64,000 bases of DNA from an uncultured Acidobacteriia bacterium (GTDB taxonomy: Bacteria; Acidobacteriota; Terriglobia; Bryobacterales; Bryobacteraceae): NCBI GenBank assembly GCA_903900705.1, contig CAIUOG010000045.1, positions 17,209 through 81,208 of the forward strand, given 5' to 3'. Shown here piece by piece: positions 61,721 through 64,000 of the stretch. Below the pieces are notes generated by a model, which saw only the letters and a program-made list of their open reading frames with translations, made no database searches and was not told where the DNA came from. Position 1 is the stretch's first letter. Each line of letters starts with the position of its first letter. The position numbers were made by a program, and so were the translations under genes.

Positions 61721-62821
61721 TTATTTACCGGCCCAGCCGAAGTTGGCCATGATCACGCGGAACACATCGGTATTGGACATGTAGCCGCCGATTCTCTCTG
61801 AGCCAGGCCCCATGCCGAGGAAGGGAACCTCTTCGGCCGTGTGCTCGTCTTCGAGCGAAACGATGGAGCCGATCTTTTTGTGGTCGGATGCTTTGTTGGT
61901 TTCGACCAGACTTTCACCCTTGATGCGAAGGTCGTAGGCGTGGTCGGCGGTGAAGAGAACCATGGTGTTGGAGCGGTTCGGCTCACCCACGGCGCGGGCG
62001 GCGCTGTCCAGATTGAGAATGCGGTCGAGGGTAGTGCGGGTCTTGCCCGTGTGGCAATCCGAGTGGGCAACGAGGATGAAGCCCTTCGGGTTTTTGGAGA
62101 GCCGCATCACGGCCTGGCGGACGGCTTCGCTGAAGTCAAAGTTTTCATCGTCCAGCAGCGCGATGACGCGGGTTGTGCCGGAATCGATCCGCGACAACTC
62201 CGCCATGGTATTCACGTAGGCATAGCCCCTCGCTTTCGCTTCCGGGCCAATGTGGTGGCCGGCGGCTTCGACAGCGGCTTCAACAACTTTGTGACCGGTT
62301 CCGATGGCCACGTCCGGACCATGCCCATACTTCGAATTCAGCAGTTGCAGGAAGATGTCGCCGGACTTGCTCCTGTTGTTGGTGTGGGCATAGAAGGCCG
62401 ATACGACCGCATCCGTCATGCCGGTCCGGTCTTCATTGGAAATCACGCCGGTGGAGAGACCGTTTTCCTGCGCATATTCAAAGACAGTCTTGTAAATCTC
62501 CCCGTCCCTCTGGTCGCGAACGGCGTCGGCGGACATGGAAACCACACCGTTGCGGGTCTTGTGCCCCGTTGCCCACGCGGAAGCCGAGGCTGCGCCGTCC
62601 GTGACCCACTCCTTCGCCGAAGAAGTATCGGCAAGGGCGAGATGGGGGAAGTTCTGGATGTAAAGAGACCGGGGCTCGCCATAGCCCATGATGCTGGCGG
62701 CATTGAGACTGGAAACACCGGCGCCGTCGCCGATGAAGAGAATTACGTTTTTTGCCTGCGGGAAAGCGGTTGGCGCGAGCAGAGTAAAGGCGAGAAGAAG
62801 GCGGACGGCGAATTTTGTCAT
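61721..62821 (-). CDS. Divergent alkaline phosphatase (PhoA superfamily)
   Basis: A 366-residue exported protein (signal TKFAVRLLLAFTLLAPTAFPQ) of the alkaline phosphatase family. Metal-site segments ILFIGDGAGVSSLN, LFTADHAYDLR and HTAEEVPFLGMG are kept. The active-site segment reads VTDGAASASAWATGHKT: the position of the nucleophilic Ser (DSAAS in PhoA) is Gly76. The E-x4-D-x3-H metal segment is replaced by AHSDCHTGKT. So it is either inactive, uses another residue, or has another function. The gene heads the phosphate cluster; the receptor starts 98 bases behind its end. Confidence 0.8.
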   Translation of the reverse strand: MTKFAVRLLLAFTLLAPTAFPQAKNVILFIGDGAGVSSLNAASIMGYGEPRSLYIQNFPHLALADTSSAKEWVTDGAASASAWATGHKTRNGVVSMSADAVRDQRDGEIYKTVFEYAQENGLSTGVISNEDRTGMTDAVVSAFYAHTNNRSKSGDIFLQLLNSKYGHGPDVAIGTGHKVVEAAVEAAGHHIGPEAKARGYAYVNTMAELSRIDSGTTRVIALLDDENFDFSEAVRQAVMRLSKNPKGFILVAHSDCHTGKTRTTLDRILNLDSAARAVGEPNRSNTMVLFTADHAYDLRIKGESLVETNKASDHKKIGSIVSLEDEHTAEEVPFLGMGPGSERIGGYMSNTDVFRVIMANFGWAGK

Positions 62822-62822
62822 C

Positions 62823-62861
62823 GTGACTCCGAGTCACAGGTTACCGGCTGGCGGTGAACCT
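62823..62861. promoter_or_regulatory. Two palindromes directly upstream of the phosphatase gene
   Basis: GTGACT-CCG-AGTCAC (62823-62837) is a perfect dyad that also covers the ribosome site of the minus-strand gene. Next to it AGGTTACC (62838-62845) and GGTGAACCT (62853-62861) form a second, imperfect one. Binding here would block both transcription start and translation. The response regulator of the cluster is a candidate, though OmpR-type proteins usually prefer direct repeats. Confidence 0.4.
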
Positions 62862-63323
62862 GAAATGACATCGGGAAGACGATGTGGACACAATTCTGAG
62901 AGTTTGATGAGGAGCCGGGAGGGGGATCTTGTGAGGGAGGCGGCGAGTCTGGAACTGCCGGGAAAAACCGGACGCTTATGAAGGGGTGGAGGAATACGAT
63001 CTGCGCGGCGGTCAGGGCTTAAGCCGGAGAGAATCGCCCCGGATTCGAGGCCCTGAATCGATGCAGGGGCTGTTGCAGTAGAATCATGCGGGGAACCGGA
63101 CGATTTTGAATATCACACGTCAGGATTTACTTCGAAGACTCGTAGTGAACGGCAGGTTGTCCTTCACTCAGGCTCGGGATGAGCTTCCCTCCCGCCGTTT
63201 ATTGTTTAAAAATAAAATGCGACTATTTGGTTCGCTGCTTCAGCCGCACCGCGGCGAAACCGTTCAATCGGTTGAATCGGCACATTCACCATTTGAGGGC
63301 TGGCGACGGAGATTGGAGAGGGC
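62862..63323. other. Intergenic stretch before the endonuclease III-like gene
   Basis: No convincing gene. A 73-codon frame begins at TTG 63106 and ends at TGA 63325-63327, overlapping the next start, but it has no family features. Around 63190-63215 the base composition drops to AT-rich (TTTATTGTTTAAAAATAAAA), a likely promoter area for the following gene. Confidence 0.45.
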
Positions 63324-63965
63324 GTGACGGTTCCGGAGTTACTCGACCGGCTGGAGAGCCATTACGGTCCGCAGAAGCCTTCGTGGCCGGTTGATCCCTA
63401 TGAGTTCCTCATCTGGTGGCATTGCGGGTACCCGGCGAGCGATGTCCGCTGCGCGCGTGGGTGGGAGGAGCTGCAGAAGATCGGGATCAGTCCGGCGGAA
63501 CTGCTGGCCGCCAGCCCGAAGGCGCTGACAGCGGCGTTGAAGCCGGGTGGCATGGTGCCCGAACTGCGCGCGTTGCGATTGAAAGAGATCGCGCAGCGTG
63601 TGGAGCATGAGTTTGGCGGTGACTTCCGCCGTGCGATGAAACGGGCAGCCCTGAAGAAGTTCCCGAACATCGGGGACCCGGGCGCGGACCGAATTCTTTT
63701 GTTCGGCGGGGTGAGTCCTCTGGCAGCCGTACCGTCCAATTGTCCCCATGTTCTGGTTCGGATTCAGCGCGGGAATGTACGCCTGAACTATGGCGTGGTC
63801 TACAGACAGGCTCAGGAAGCCATTGAGCTTGAGGTGGCGCGTACGCCGGAGGCCCGGCAGCGGGCGTTTCTGCTTTTGAAGGAACATGGCCAGGCGCTTT
63901 GCAAAGCGGCCAAACCGAAGTGCGGCGAGTGCCCGGTTCGGGCGGAATGCCGGTTTACGGTCTGA
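63324..63965 (+). CDS. Endonuclease III-like HhH-GPD protein without the usual catalytic residues
   Basis: A 213-residue protein with the plan of endonuclease III: helical domain, hairpin region ALKKFPNIGDPGADRILLFG, and the C-terminal [4Fe-4S] motif C193-x6-C200-x2-C203-x5-C209. In E. coli Nth the hairpin reads LPGVGRKTA with catalytic Lys120, and Asp138 lies in AVDTH. Here the matching places read FPNIGDPGA (P119) and AAVPSNCPH (P137), so both are gone. It may bind DNA without cutting or excise a base by another route. GTG 63324 is the start; the next Met is too far inside. The gene ends 35 bases before the window end. Confidence 0.75.
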   Translation: MTVPELLDRLESHYGPQKPSWPVDPYEFLIWWHCGYPASDVRCARGWEELQKIGISPAELLAASPKALTAALKPGGMVPELRALRLKEIAQRVEHEFGGDFRRAMKRAALKKFPNIGDPGADRILLFGGVSPLAAVPSNCPHVLVRIQRGNVRLNYGVVYRQAQEAIELEVARTPEARQRAFLLLKEHGQALCKAAKPKCGECPVRAECRFTV

Positions 63966-64000
63966 CCGGCGCGTTGTTTTGCCAACCGCCTGACTCCAAA

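Noticed and set aside
63106..63327. A 73-codon gene directly before the endonuclease III-like gene
   Set aside because: TTG start without a ribosome site and no recognisable features; the end overlap with the next start is probably chance.

Overview
The window is GC-rich chromosomal DNA from a Gram-negative bacterium that is most likely an acidobacterium, probably of the Solibacter/Bryobacter kind. This is an inference from family content, not from any marker comparison. The clues are a very long Oar-like TonB-dependent receptor with an N-terminal carboxypeptidase-regulatory-like domain, a second receptor paired with a secreted VWA-type protein, a PEP-CTERM protein, many secreted proteins ending their signal peptide in AQ, and a polysaccharide-lyase operon.

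Layout. 1-3.8 kb: translation and core genes (tsf end, pyrH, frr, a PilZ-like gene on the other strand, thrB, a U32-like barrel protein). 3.8-7.9 kb: secreted proteins (carboxypeptidase-regulatory-like protein, M20 peptidase, a GH32-like gene remnant, a TlpA lipoprotein and a DsbD alpha-type protein). 7.9-13.0 kb: a minus-strand pectin operon (oligogalacturonate lyase, SGNH esterase, PL26-like lyase). 13.0-21.3 kb: an accessory island with AbiEi/AbiEii, a secreted lipocalin-like protein, a HEPN-like protein, a DUF3368/UPF0175 toxin-antitoxin pair, a Fic protein and several gene remnants. Most of it lies between two 285-bp direct repeats. 21.3-31.7 kb: a nitrate assimilation cluster (fused Fe-S/membrane subunit, molybdopterin nitrate reductase, NirB, NirD, NarK-type transporter, outer-membrane barrel, HemD). 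32.1-39.6 kb: a sulfatase, an SDR-TetR-DinB operon with palindromic operators, and a large hybrid histidine kinase.

39.6-48.3 kb: a two-subunit Tat-exported molybdenum hydroxylase, preceded on the same strand by a tightly packed five-gene set (MFS transporter, FAD disulfide oxidoreductase, MJ0619/Tes-like radical SAM enzyme, SAM methyltransferase, GrdB-like protein). I think this set is the best candidate for an undescribed system. 48.4-50.9 kb: a spondin-type PEP-CTERM protein, an ECF sigma/anti-sigma pair, and a decayed second sigma gene whose small anti-sigma-like partner is intact. 50.9-62.8 kb: eight minus-strand genes that look like organophosphate scavenging (divergent PhoA-like protein, Oar-like receptor, PhoN-type acid phosphatase, YncE-like propeller, response regulator, histidine kinase, second receptor, VWA protein). 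The window ends with an endonuclease III-like protein that lacks the usual catalytic residues.

Working together: the pectin operon can cut homogalacturonan and rhamnogalacturonan fragments. The nitrate cluster appears complete from outer-membrane entry to ammonium, and hemD supplies the siroheme precursor for NirB. The phosphatase genes sit beside their own two-component system. All family names come from reading the translated sequence; no search was run.
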